A stretch of DNA of 64,000 bases from Tritrichomonas musculus (GCA_039105265.1 JAPFFF010000050.1:1054001-1118000), one strand, 5' to 3'. Positions 1 to 10,510 are shown, counted from the stretch's first letter. Made by a program: numbers and translations. Notes: a model not told the origin generated them from the letters alone.

Positions 1-91
1 AAAGGATTAATAAGTATAATTGAACATGATTTAAAATATATTTAAACCATAATTCATTTCTCTTTATATCATGGAATTTCATCAATCATTA

Positions 92-129
92 CCCGTAGTA
101 ATATCGACGTTGCAGATTTGCGCCATTTT
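92..129 (+). repeat. Left terminal inverted repeat of the transposon
   Basis: These 38 bp are the exact reverse complement of 8567-8604. They begin CCCGTAGTAATATCGACG directly after the TA at 90-91. Similarity continues a few bases inward into a T-rich run that differs by one-base indels. Confidence 0.95.
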
Positions 130-878
130 TATTTTTTTAATTGAAATTCTCAGAAATTTTAAAAAGAAAAAAAATTATTTTTTGAATGATATTAGTTTAT
201 TTTAATTATTTTATATAAAATGCATTCAATTATGATTATTTCGTAAAAATGGTTATATTTATCGTCCGTTTATAATTTACTCCAAACTAAAGATTTGTAT
301 TTTTCTCCATAGGTGATGAATATAAATAGTTTTGGCTAATGACTTTTTTCTTAGTTAGTACCTGCTCTACACCATGATGATATTCATTCAATGTATTTTT
401 GATACTTCAAAAATTCAGAAATTTTCAACAGTCAAAATCTTTTTTTGAAAATAGACTAAATTGGGCCATTCCCTTATTATTAAAATAAATGTTCGCTACT
501 TTATCGATTGAATACATCAGATTTAAAATAACTCATATTTTTTTTCTGATGCTGAAATCGTTAATTAATGGAAAAATTATTATGTATAAAATTTATAATG
601 TTTATTTTATTAAATTATTCTTAGTTAACATATTAGGTATTGAATGCTGAAATTTGGTGCGTTTTTATAGAAATAGACCTAATTCAATCTTATCTCACAA
701 GAATATTTGTATATTAGTTGAAAATAATCATAAATATAATAATTACATGTGATATTAATTCTACATCATCTTTTTTATTCTGTTATTAATGATATATAAT
801 TCAAATCAATTTCAATTTTTCTTATGAAATGCTTTAATGTAAAAAAGGAAAGTGATTTTGAATACATATACTATAAAC

Positions 879-922
879 AAATAAATAATAGTCTAATATC
901 AGATATTAGGCTATTATTTATT
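879..922. repeat. AT-rich inverted repeat (hairpin), 21-bp arms
   Basis: Two 21-bp arms flank a single central A (901) and differ at one position, which would be a G-U pair in RNA. The rest of 130-1020, the left subterminal part of the transposon, shows no coding potential. The arm shares the string AGTCTAATAT with some units of the satellite array that follows. Confidence 0.7.
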
Positions 923-1020
923 CAATGATAACAATCATTAAAAACTTTATGCAATTTTCATAAATATATATTTAATTTTAGTTGATTATATGATTTATAA
1001 CATTGTTTAAAACATATTTT

Positions 1021-2222
1021 CTATTTATGTATTACTCATTTTTCATCATCATTCTAAAATTTTTTCTTCGTCACATTTATACATTCATTATAGCATAATG
1101 ATAATCTAATATGTATTTATAATATTATATGACTTGCATCTTCCGTTTATGTGTTACTCATTTTTCATCATCATTCAAAAATTTTTTCTTCGTCACATTT
1201 ATACATTCACTATAGCATAATGATAGTCTAATATGTATTTATAATATTATATGACTTGCATCTTCCGTTTATGTGTTACTCATTTTTCATCATCATTCAA
1301 AAATTTTTTCTTCGTCACATTTATACATTCACTATAGCATAATGATAATCTAATATGTATTTATAATATTATATGACTTGCATCTTCCGTTTATGTGTTA
1401 CTCATTTTTCATCATCATTCAAAAATTTTTTTCTCCGTCACATTTATACATTCACTATAGCATAATGATAATCTAATATGTATTTATAATATTATATGAC
1501 TTGCATCTTCCGTTTATGTGTTACTCATTTTTCATCATCATTCTAAAATTTTTTCTTCGTCACATTTATACATTCACTATAGCATAATGATAGTCTAATA
1601 TGTATTTATAATATTATATGACTTGCATCTTCCGTTTATGTGTTACTCATTTTTCATCATCATTCAAAAATTTTTTCTTCGTCACATTTATACATTCACT
1701 ATAGCATAATGATAATCTAATATGTATTTATAATATTATATGACTTGCATCTTCCGTTTATGTGTTACTCATTTTTCATCATCATTCAAAAATTTTTTTC
1801 TCCGTCACATTTATACATTCACTATAGCATAATGATAATCTAATATGTATTTATAATATTATATGACTTGCATCTTCCGTTTATGTGTTACTCATTTTTC
1901 ATCATCATTCAAAAATTTTTTTCTCCGTCACATTTATACATTCACTATAGCATAATGATAATCTAATATGTATTTATAATATTATATGACTTGCATCTTC
2001 CGTTTATGTGTTACTCATTTTTCATCATCATTCAAAAATTTTTTTCTCCGTCACATTTATACATTCACTATAGCATAATGATAATCTAATATGTATTTAT
2101 AATATTATATGACTTGCATCTTCCGTTTATGTGTTACTCATTTTTCATCATCATTCTAAAATTTTTTCTTCGTCACATTTATACATTCACTATAGCATAA
2201 TGATAATTTATACGCATTTATA
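1021..2222 (+). repeat. Satellite array A: 10 tandem copies of a ~121-bp unit
   Basis: The phrase ACTCATTTTTCATCATCAT recurs ten times, in every successive ~120-bp stretch from about 1033 to 2127. Units are nearly identical, differing by an occasional base and by one-base changes in a T-run. The first unit and the tail of the last are more diverged, as expected for array edges. The array lies inside the transposon, upstream of the transposase. The ~500 bp between it and the gene (2223-2735) is AT-rich and featureless. Confidence 0.95.
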
Positions 2223-2735
2223 ACATTTAATATCTTATTTTTTATATTTTTATAATTATTACAATGAAAATAATATATATTATATTTATAAATGAATTGT
2301 AATTAAATTTATGATTATAATACAGTAGCCTATATGCAATTGTTTTATACTGAAAATTACATTAAAAAATGAACATTTTACTATCTTTTGATGATTTTTC
2401 ATTTTAACTTTTTCAGGCATATATAATCGTATTTTAAAAGAATCCTGTAAATAATCGAGAATAATCCATGTTATATTAAATATTGATTAAATATATACTA
2501 TTCATAGCATAAGCAATATTTTGAATTAATAGTTATCAATAATTTTAAACTATTTGACACAATTCATCATTTTGGACAATTTCATTGAATTCTTTATTTA
2601 TTTAAAAATAATGCTATAAAGTATAATAATAATGTGATAATATTAAGTAGTTAATCTAAAAATTGCATTTTTGTTTGACAAAACGGTGAGAACCTTTTTT
2701 TTTGTTTTTTGAAAAAAAAGCATGAATAGAGGGTC

Positions 2736-4766
2736 ATGCTTATATTTTGTAAAAAACAAAAATTTTCGAATTTTTATTTGGCCTTATATTTCGCCTTTTT
2801 ATTAAATTTTGAATATAATAAAATTTATTTTTTTAAATTGCAAGAAAATTCAAACGACACAAACCCGCATCTAAATATAGATCAATCATTTTTAAGAGAC
2901 TTCTCTTCAGAAGAATATCAGTTCATTTTAAACTTAAAGGTTCAAGAGCCAAAAAGAGCTTTTCAGAGAATTTGTAAGAAAATTCGGAAAAACTTTCCTG
3001 ACCTCAGTAATCATACTGACCAACAGCTTGAAGAAATGTTTGAACGAACGAAAGACTCGCCTCAGAATATTTATGAAGATATTCGCGAATATTTTCAATA
3101 CCCGAAAAATATAATGGAAATGAAAAATTACTTGCAATCACCTTTAACATATCTCCATAATAACGGCTTTCCTCTTTTTAAGAGCAAAAGTAATAGTCCT
3201 TGGAGTGCATTCGAAGTTCAACGTTTAAAAGATTTAGTATATAATTTTCAAGGAAATATTAACTTTGGATTTTGTGCATTGTGCTTTCCTGGTAGAACAG
3301 GAAAACAAATAAATGCAAAATATAAACATCTTGTATTAAATGGTGAAATAGACAATGTAAATAAAGATAATGGAAATCAGGTTGAAAGTATAAATAATAA
3401 AACCTATTTTACTGAAGAAGAAGAAAATCAAATAGCAGAAGAAATATGTGATTCGGTGAAGAAAGGAATACAAATAAACAAAGAATATGTAACAAAAAAG
3501 GTAACATGCTTTTTTTATGAGCCATGGAACATCGCAAAAAGAGCAGCTATTCATAATTTTGAGAATAGTAAAAAGCAAATTTATGAAGATGAAAACAAAT
3601 GCATTTTTACACAAGAATTTCTTGATCATGCTCAGGAAATACAAAAAACAATCGATGATTTGAATGATATAAAAAAAACTATGAAACAAAATAATGAAGA
3701 TGATCAGCAGGATAAGATAGAATCAGCCCTTGAAGTAATGAGAAAATATGATATCAAAAAGCCTTCATTTTCATATTGTTGGTTGACTAGTTTTATGAAG
3801 CGAAACAGGCTCTCATGGAGAAAAGCTCATTATGCTAGGCGTTGTGCAATTGATAAAGCATATGCTTCACTGTATAAAGACTTAGTTGCAGAGGCAGTGT
3901 GCAAATATGGGTGGGACTATGTATTCAATATGGATGAAACATCAGTTCGTATCAACAATGGTTCAACAAAAACCATTGCACCTATTGCTCTTGATGAAAT
4001 AGTAATCGAAGGAAAACGCAATGAAAAGGAGTGCTTTACAGCCATTGGCACAAGCACACGAAACGGATTGAAAGAGTTGATATTGCTAACAAAAGGAACG
4101 GAGAAATCTTGCTCAAAATATTTCACCGATGATGAGATGAAAAAGAAGAAGAAGAAAAAGTTTGAAGTTTGGCCAACAAATAATCAAAATGGTTGGGTAA
4201 ATGAAGAAATTGTCTTGAGATATTTGAAGCATCTTCATGATAATTGGTCAAAAGGACAACCATGTGCTTTAATAATGGATTGCTATAAGGCTCATCATAC
4301 GCTTAATGTAATCAAAAAAGCAGATGATCTCAATATTCAATTGATATTTGTGCCTGCAAACGGGACTTCAATATATCAACCTCTCGACAGAAGAATTTTT
4401 GGGATAGTGAAATCAAAGTTAAGATCATTTGCAAAATCAGATATATTTTCAGGTCCAGATAGGTTCAAAATCATCACAGAACATTTGATAAAGGCCTGGA
4501 ATGCTGTGTCTGAAGAAGCCTTAAAATCTGCATGGGACATTCCTGATGTAGAAAGAAAAATAGACATTCTTTCAAATCCAATCGATCCTTCAGTAAACGA
4601 AATCTTCAAACGTCATAATGTTGATTTAGAAAAAATTTTAAATAACGAAGAGGAAGACAATGAAGATTTTTTTGATGAATATTTTGAAGAGGAAGAAGAG
4701 GATAGTGATGTTATCAATATCATGTCACTATCAAAAAATATCAATGATAACTCTCTAAATGAATAA
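2736..4766 (+). CDS. pogo-type DDD transposase with an N-terminal Myb/SANT-like domain
   Basis: This 676-residue protein should cut and rejoin the ends of the surrounding element. Residues ~154-200 look like a Myb/SANT DNA-binding domain (Trp155, then a GRTGKQ-N-KYKHL end). A second, weaker EEE-type helical region lies at ~223-280. Residues ~343-375 match a CENP-B/Tc5-type helix-turn-helix. The DDE_1 catalytic core runs ~395-600, with Asp400 (NMDET), Asp515 (IMDCYKAHH) and Asp551 (QPLDRRIFG); 35 residues separate the last two, so it is DD35D. The C-terminus is very acidic. The only in-frame Met before residue 101 is Met1; the first 35 residues are hydrophobic and atypical, so the true N-terminus is uncertain. 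A run of 28 A follows the stop at 4781-4808. No internal stops are seen, so the gene looks intact. Confidence 0.9.
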   Translation: MLIFCKKQKFSNFYLALYFAFLLNFEYNKIYFFKLQENSNDTNPHLNIDQSFLRDFSSEEYQFILNLKVQEPKRAFQRICKKIRKNFPDLSNHTDQQLEEMFERTKDSPQNIYEDIREYFQYPKNIMEMKNYLQSPLTYLHNNGFPLFKSKSNSPWSAFEVQRLKDLVYNFQGNINFGFCALCFPGRTGKQINAKYKHLVLNGEIDNVNKDNGNQVESINNKTYFTEEEENQIAEEICDSVKKGIQINKEYVTKKVTCFFYEPWNIAKRAAIHNFENSKKQIYEDENKCIFTQEFLDHAQEIQKTIDDLNDIKKTMKQNNEDDQQDKIESALEVMRKYDIKKPSFSYCWLTSFMKRNRLSWRKAHYARRCAIDKAYASLYKDLVAEAVCKYGWDYVFNMDETSVRINNGSTKTIAPIALDEIVIEGKRNEKECFTAIGTSTRNGLKELILLTKGTEKSCSKYFTDDEMKKKKKKKFEVWPTNNQNGWVNEEIVLRYLKHLHDNWSKGQPCALIMDCYKAHHTLNVIKKADDLNIQLIFVPANGTSIYQPLDRRIFGIVKSKLRSFAKSDIFSGPDRFKIITEHLIKAWNAVSEEALKSAWDIPDVERKIDILSNPIDPSVNEIFKRHNVDLEKILNNEEEDNEDFFDEYFEEEEEDSDVINIMSLSKNINDNSLNE

Positions 4767-4769
4767 ACA

Positions 4770-4809
<40 letters not shown>

Positions 4810-4901
4810 AATCACTTTTTAGAAAAAATATCTTAGTTTATGTGCTTAAAAAGTTTTATTTATTAATATTAATATTCAAACTATAGTTTAAAAAAAAGAG
4901 A

Positions 4902-7578
4902 GATTAAAATTGTGTAAACTTTTTCTGATGAATGAGGAATCTGAGGTCAAGTAATGAGTGTGTGTCATCATAACATGTGTTTAAAGTGATCCTGAGCATC
5001 AGTAAGTAATAAATTAAAAAAAAAAAAAAAAGATTAAAATTGTGTAAACTTTTTCTGATGAATGAGGAATCTGAGGTCAAGTAATGAGTGTGTGTCATCA
5101 TAACATGTGTTTAAAGTGATCCTGAGCATCAGTAAGTAATAAATTAAAAAAAAAAAAAAAAAGATTAAAATTGTGTAAACTTTTTCTGATGAATGAGGAA
5201 TCTGAGGTCAAGTAATGAGTGTGTGTCATCATAACATGTGTTTAAAGTGATCCTGAGCATCAGTAAGTAATAAATTAAAAAAAAAAAAAAAGATTAAAAT
5301 TGTGTAAACTTTTTCTGATGAATGAGGAATCTGAGGTCAAGTAATGAGTGTGTGTCATCATAACATGTGTTTAAAGTGATCCTGAGCATCAGTAAGTAAT
5401 AAATTAAAAAAAAAAAAAAAGATTAAAATTGTGTAAACTTTTTCTGATGAATGAGGAATCTGAGGTCAAGTAATGAGTGTGTGTCATCATAACATGTGTT
5501 TAAAGTGATCCTGAGCATCAGTAAGTAATAAATTAAAAAAAAAAAAAAAAGATTAAAATTGTGTAAACTTTTTCTGATGAATGAGGAATCTGAGGTCAAG
5601 TAATGAGTGTGTGTCATCATAACATGTGTTTAAAGTGATCCTGAGCATCAGTAAGTAATAAATTAAAAAAAAAAAAAAAGATTAAAATTGTGTAAACTTT
5701 TTCTGATGAATGAGGAATCTGAGGTCAAGTAATGAGTGTGTGTCATCATAACATGTGTTTAAAGTGATCCTGAGCATCAGTAAGTAATAAATTAAAAAAA
5801 AAAAAAAAAGATTAAAATTGTGTAAACTTTTTCTGATGAATGAGGAATCTGAGGTCAAGTAATGAGTGTGTGTCATCATAACATGTGTTTAAAGTGATCC
5901 TGAGCATCAGTAAGTAATAAATTAAAAAAAAAAAAAAAAAGATTAAAATTGTGTAAACTTTTTCTGATGAATGAGGAATCTGAGGTCAAGTAATGAGTGT
6001 GTGTCATCATAACATGTGTTTAAAGTGATCCTGAGCATCAGTAAGTAATAAATTAAAAAAAAAAAAAAAGATTAAAATTGTGTAAACTTTTTCTGATGAA
6101 TGAGGAATCTGAGGTCAAGTAATGAGTGTGTGTCATCATAACATGTGTTTAAAGTGATCCTGAGCATCAGTAAGTAATAAATTAAAAAAAAAAAAAAAAG
6201 ATTAAAATTGTGTAAACTTTTTCTGATGAATGAGGAATCTGAGGTCAAGTAATGAGTGTGTGTCATCATAACATGTGTTTAAAGTGATCCTGAGCATCAG
6301 TAAGTAATAAATTAAAAAAAAAAAAAAAAGATTAAAATTGTGTAAACTTTTTCTGATGAATGAGGAATCTGAGGTCAAGTAATGAGTGTGTGTCATCATA
6401 ACATGTGTTTAAAGTGATCCTGAGCATCAGTAAGTAATAAATTAAAAAAAAAAAAAAAAAGATTAAAATTGTGTAAACTTTTTCTGATGAATGAGGAATC
6501 TGAGGTCAAGTAATGAGTGTGTGTCATCATAACATGTGTTTAAAGTGATCCTGAGCATCAGTAAGTAATAAATTAAAAAAAAAAAAAAAGATTAAAATTG
6601 TGTAAACTTTTTCTGATGAATGAGGAATCTGAGGTCAAGTAATGAGTGTGTGTCATCATAACATGTGTTTAAAGTGATCCTGAGCATCAGTAAGTAATAA
6701 ATTAAAAAAAAAAAAAAAAGATTAAAATTGTGTAAACTTTTTCTGATGAATGAGGAATCTGAGGTCAAGTAATGAGTGTGTGTCATCATAACATGTGTTT
6801 AAAGTGATCCTGAGCATCAGTAAGTAATAAATTAAAAAAAAAAAAAAAAAGATTAAAATTGTGTAAACTTTTTCTGATGAATGAGGAATCTGAGGTCAAG
6901 TAATGAGTGTGTGTCATCATAACATGTGTTTAAAGTGATCCTGAGCATCAGTAAGTAATAAATTAAAAAAAAAAAAAAAAAAGATTAAAATTGTGTAAAC
7001 TTTTTCTGATGAATGAGGAATCTGAGGTCAAGTAATGAGTGTGTGTCATCATAACATGTGTTTAAAGTGATCCTGAGCATCAGTAAGTAATAAATTAAAA
7101 AAAAAAAAAAAGATTAAAATTGTGTAAACTTTTTCTGATGAATGAGGAATCTGAGGTCAAGTAATGAGTGTGTGTCATCATAACATGTGTTTAAAGTGAT
7201 CCTGAGCATCAGTAAGTAATAAATTAAAAAAAAAAAAAAAAAAAGATTAAAATTGTGTAAACTTTTTCTGATGAATGAGGAATCTGAGGTCAAGTAATGA
7301 GTGTGTGTCATCATAACATGTGTTTAAAGTGATCCTGAGCATCAGTAAGTAATAAATTAAAAAAAAAAAAAAAAAAGATTAAAATTGTGTAAACTTTTTC
7401 TGATGAATGAGGAATCTGAGGTCAAGTAATGAGTGTGTGTCATCATAACATGTGTTTAAAGTGATCCTGAGTATCAGTAAGTATTCATTTTTGAAAATAA
7501 AAAAGAAAGATTAAAATTGTGTAAACTTTTTCTGATGAATGAGGAATCTGAGGTCAAGTAATGAGTGTGTGTCGCCAT
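4902..7578 (+). repeat. Satellite array B: 21 copies of a ~130-bp unit ending in an A-tract
   Basis: The phrase GATTAAAATTGTGTAAAC recurs 21 times at 129-132-bp spacing, from about 4903 to 7508. Each unit ends AATAAATT followed by a run of about 14-20 A; only the A-run length varies among internal units. Unit 20 loses the A-run and unit 21 is truncated and diverges after GTGTGTGTC. The recurring short minus-strand open frames here are a by-product of the repeat and are not genes. Confidence 0.95.
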
Positions 7579-7593
7579 AATATTTGATAAATT

Positions 7594-7627
7594 AAAAAAT
7601 TTAATGATATATATCATTAAATTTTTT
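7594..7627. repeat. 34-bp perfect AT palindrome
   Basis: Arms of 17 bp meet with no loop at 7610/7611 (TTAATGATAT / ATATCATTAA, extended by A6T / AT6). It lies just after the end of satellite array B and 17 bp before a GC-rich hairpin. Confidence 0.8.
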
Positions 7628-7644
7628 TTTAAAAAAGAAAAAGA

Positions 7645-7691
7645 TTAGCCGGCCTTGCGGCCAAAAAAGAAACGGCCGCAAGGCCGGCTAA
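7645..7691. repeat. GC-rich hairpin, 18-bp perfect arms and 11-nt loop
   Basis: The left arm TTAGCCGGCCTTGCGGCC (7645-7662) is the exact reverse complement of 7674-7691. The loop is A-rich. The arms are 13/18 G+C in otherwise very AT-rich DNA, so the structure would be highly stable as RNA or cruciform DNA. The remaining right part of the transposon (7692-8566) holds A-runs but no supported gene. Confidence 0.85.
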
Positions 7692-8566
7692 GAGAAAAAA
7701 TAGTCAAAACCTAATTAATTAAAAAATTAAAATATTCCAATGTTAGTATAACATAAAAAAAGTATATAATATAGCATAAAATCCAAGAAACAGTACAATC
7801 AAAAACGCTAAAAAATTTGTTAATCTGTAAATGTAAATAACATTCAAAAAGGAATGTAATTAAAAACTGTAGTAAAAACACTTAAAATACCAAAAAAAAA
7901 AAAAAAGCATAATGATTTCATTAAACTTGGATAAGTAAAGCATGACAATTTCATTAATATCTGGATATTAGATTCAGTAGTACTTTTGTTGATCAGACAA
8001 AAGTAGAAATGAGGTGTTCATCAGAATAGTTCAAAATTAGTTTTGGCGCTAATAATATAGCGGGCTTTCTCTAGAAAGTGAAAAAATAAAGTTGGACCAC
8101 ACTTTTTGAAAGAAATATGTTCCGCCAAAAAAAAAAAAAAAAAAAAAAAAAATGTACTATTTAATTAAAAATATCAAGTAATCTATAATTTTCAAGAATC
8201 TTATTAAATAAAAAAACATTTTATTTGCAACAGAAAGCCAATTTACTATATGAATGAAAAGCAATAATAATTTCAATGCTTTTTATTTGTATAAAATATA
8301 TAAAAAATATTATAATAGTTTTATTGCTTGCTATTATATTTTCATCCGAAATACTTTTATATTGAAACAAATATTTATTTATTATGATTCAAACTTCTTC
8401 AACATAAAATATAAAATTACTTTTTTCAAAAGATAATTGAACTTTGTTGTTTTTGTTTTTTAAATGATTTTTATTTTTGATTGAAAATTCTATATACAAA
8501 AAACATATTTTTTTTTTTCAAAAGCCTTTTGAAATTTTGAATTATTATTTTTATATGATTAAAATA

Positions 8567-8604
8567 AAAATGGCGCAAATCTGCAACGTCGATATTACTA
8601 CGGG
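8567..8604 (-). repeat. Right terminal inverted repeat of the transposon
   Basis: This is the exact reverse complement of 92-129 and ends in CGGG before the TA at 8605-8606. Together with the left end it defines the 8513-bp element. Confidence 0.95.
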
Positions 8605-8606
8605 TA

Positions 8607-9482
8607 TTTGGGATTTTTGAGAATAAATGTCTTTAAAAAATAGACAAATTACTGCAATTTTTGCAAATTTATAAAAAGGATACAAATTTAAAAACTATAT
8701 AAACAAAATAATGCGTAATTAAATAATTTTCCTTTATAAAACATTAAATGATAATATATAAAATTTTGTCTATTGAGCATAATTGAATTACAATTCATAT
8801 TTCGTTTAATAATTTGTAAACAAAGCTTTTTGATCCATTTTGAAACGTATTTAGCCGTAATAAATGTTTAATTGTAAAAAAAAATAATTGAAACTTTAAT
8901 AAAAAATCCATGAGAACATTTCATAAAACCAGGCATAAAAATATTTTACTGTTGCTTTTTAAAGAAAATTATAAAGCTCGCCGATTTTTAAATTAGGTCT
9001 TTATTTAAAAATTAATATTATATTATTTTCCTGTGAGCGGTCAAATTGCAAAAAAGTATGATCAGATAAAAATTGAAAAAGATCATAATTTATGTTTTGA
9101 GTTTGGTTTGTAAACATTAAATATTCATCGAAAACCAGCCGTGTAAAAAAAAGCGGTTACGGCGGTTAAGTAGAACCACCTTAACAAAATTTGTTTAAAA
9201 AAATGAAACATAAACATTTTTTTATAATTTGAAATGCAACAAATAATGAAACAATGATTTCTTTTTTATATTGTATTGCTTAAAAGCTGAAAAAATGCTT
9301 TTAAGGCCACCGTTGGCAACTTTTTCCTGTCGTCGGCAACTTTTTCAGGCAACTATATATTGAAAAAATGAATAAAAAAAAATTGAATAATTCACTTTTT
9401 GATATGTTTATTTTTTCACAAAAATGTTGATCAAAAAATTTTTGAATCAAAAGTTAAATGATTAAAATTTCTCATTTTTAAA
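8607..9482. other. Intergenic region between transposon and NADAR gene
   Basis: This is AT-rich and has no open frame of substance. The only structured part is the repeated CGTYGGCAACTTTTTC motif at 9311-9346. Confidence 0.6.
9311..9346 (+). promoter_or_regulatory. Direct repeat CGTYGGCAACTTTTTC upstream of the NADAR gene
   Basis: A 16-bp motif occurs twice, 20 bp apart (9311-9326 and 9331-9346), about 140 bp before the start codon at 9483. The core AACTTTTTC also occurs upstream of the genes at 33374 and 62040. The promoter role is inferred from position and recurrence only. An initiator-like TCATTTTTA lies at 9472-9480, just before the ATG. Confidence 0.4.
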
Positions 9483-10076
9483 ATGAGTCAACAAACAACA
9501 CAAGACATTTATTCTTTGGAAAAACTTCAACAAGTATGGCAAGAAGGTCAACGTTTTCAATTTATTTATTTCTGGAATTTTAAACCCCAGGATGTTAAAC
9601 TTGATCAATACAACGAAACGTGCTGCACCCAATGGTTCCCTAGTGAATTTGTTGATGAATCTGGTCAACAATATAGTTGTTGCGAACAATATATGATGGC
9701 TCAAAAAGCAATTTTATTTAATGATAATGAAACTCTTGACAAAATTTTAAAAACCAATGTACCACGACAAATTAAAAAGTTAGGACGAGAAGTTAAAAAT
9801 TTCGATGAAAGTAAATGGTCTCAAAACTCACAAGAAATTGTATTTCGTGGAAATTTGTATAAATACAGTCAAAACGAGAAATTTAGAAATTATATTTTAG
9901 CAGTTCCAAGGAATGCTATTTTTGTTGAAGCTAGTCCTCTAGATTCGATTTGGGGAATTAAGCTTGCTGCAGATAATCCAAAAGTTCAAAATCCTTTGGA
10001 ATGGAAAGGAACCAACTTTTTAGGCTTCCAAATTACTCGTGTTAGAGATTATCTTGTTTCTCATCCTGACCAATAA
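9483..10076 (+). CDS. NADAR-family protein (YbiA-like)
   Basis: This 197-residue protein is a complete NADAR domain (NAD/ADP-ribose family, formerly DUF1768). Family hallmarks are in order: YFW at 29-31, QWFPSEF at 50-56, EQYMMAQKA at 68-76, RQIKKLGREV at 95-104 with FD at 107-108, and FVEASPLDSIWGIK at 147-160. Characterised family members cleave N-glycosidic bonds, including YbiA/riboflavin-linked chemistry and removal of ADP-ribose from guanine in nucleic acids; the substrate here cannot be told from sequence. There is no signal peptide, so it is probably cytosolic or nuclear. Length is that of a stand-alone family member. The start is supported by an initiator-like TCATTTTTA ending 3 bp upstream of the ATG. 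Bacterial-type distribution suggests old lateral transfer, which is inference. Confidence 0.88.
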   Translation: MSQQTTQDIYSLEKLQQVWQEGQRFQFIYFWNFKPQDVKLDQYNETCCTQWFPSEFVDESGQQYSCCEQYMMAQKAILFNDNETLDKILKTNVPRQIKKLGREVKNFDESKWSQNSQEIVFRGNLYKYSQNEKFRNYILAVPRNAIFVEASPLDSIWGIKLAADNPKVQNPLEWKGTNFLGFQITRVRDYLVSHPDQ

Positions 10077-10292
10077 TTTTTTTTATAATATTAGTAATTC
10101 TAGTTAATTATACATTTTTTCGTTTTTTCCGATATTAATTACTATTAAAAATAATTTAATAATAATTCTTTTTATAATAATGAGATAATATTCATAAAAA
10201 AAAAAAGATCATTTAAATAATGTGAAATTGCAATCCAAATAAAAACAGAATCCTCATATAATTTACCAATTATGGTAAAGAAAAGTATATAT

Positions 10293-10510
10293 TTACAAAT
10301 TGGCATCTAAAAACAGTGGCTTGAATTGTTTTTTGGGCTTAAAGGTCTCAAATTCGATTTTCTTTTTATAAGTTGCAACAAAAAGTGCCGTTTTTGAAAA
10401 GAACACCATCGTTGTCTTCCCAGTTATCATGATTAGGGCATTGTGAAATGCCAGCGATGTTTTTGATTTGAATGCATGAAACAATAACCTGTTGCACAAC
10501 TAGACAGCTA
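10293..10510 (-). pseudogene. Relic of the 3' end of a PPP-family phosphatase gene
   Basis: The last 22 codons on the minus strand read KIEFETFKP...PLFLDANL, which resembles the end of trichomonad PP1-like phosphatases. Just upstream but in another frame is a PNHDNWEDNDGVLFKNGTF-like segment, which corresponds to the APNY...N-GA stretch near the end of the catalytic domain. An in-frame GYCFMHSN-like segment lies in a third frame. Coding similarity is thus spread over shifted frames and the rest of the enzyme is absent. It is a decayed fragment of a host-type gene. The remainder of 10077-10650 is AT-rich with nothing else recognised. Confidence 0.55.

Larger units (their letters stand above)
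92..8604 (+). mobile_element. 8.5-kb Tc1/mariner-superfamily (pogo-like) DNA transposon
   Basis: The two ends are perfect 38-bp inverted repeats beginning CCCGTAGTAATATCGACG. Each is flanked by the dinucleotide TA (90-91 and 8605-8606), the target-site duplication of the Tc1/mariner/pogo superfamily. One transposase gene lies inside (2736-4766, + strand) with all three catalytic aspartates. The rest of the element is non-coding: two tandem-repeat arrays, several hairpins and A-tracts. Known members of the superfamily are usually 1.3-3 kb, so this copy is very large; much of the excess (~3.9 kb) is satellite. Perfect TIRs and an open transposase frame suggest a young, possibly still active copy. 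A nested or composite origin is not excluded, but I see no second pair of termini. Confidence 0.9.

Noticed and set aside
4904-7314. Repeated 65-66-codon minus-strand frames in the satellite
   Set aside because: They are the same 130-bp repeat read across its A-tract; they vanish where an A-run length shifts the frame and carry no gene signals.
1021-7578. CRISPR-like arrays
   Set aside because: The tandem units are contiguous, with no unique spacers between repeats, in a eukaryotic transposon.
8254-8436. 60-codon Tyr/Asn/Lys-rich frame near the right end of the transposon
   Set aside because: Its composition is that of random AT-rich DNA; no motif, promoter or repeat conservation.
92-8604. 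Polinton/Maverick or retroelement identity for the large element
   Set aside because: No polymerase, capsid, reverse transcriptase or integrase is present. TA duplication and a pogo-type transposase fix it as a plain DNA transposon.
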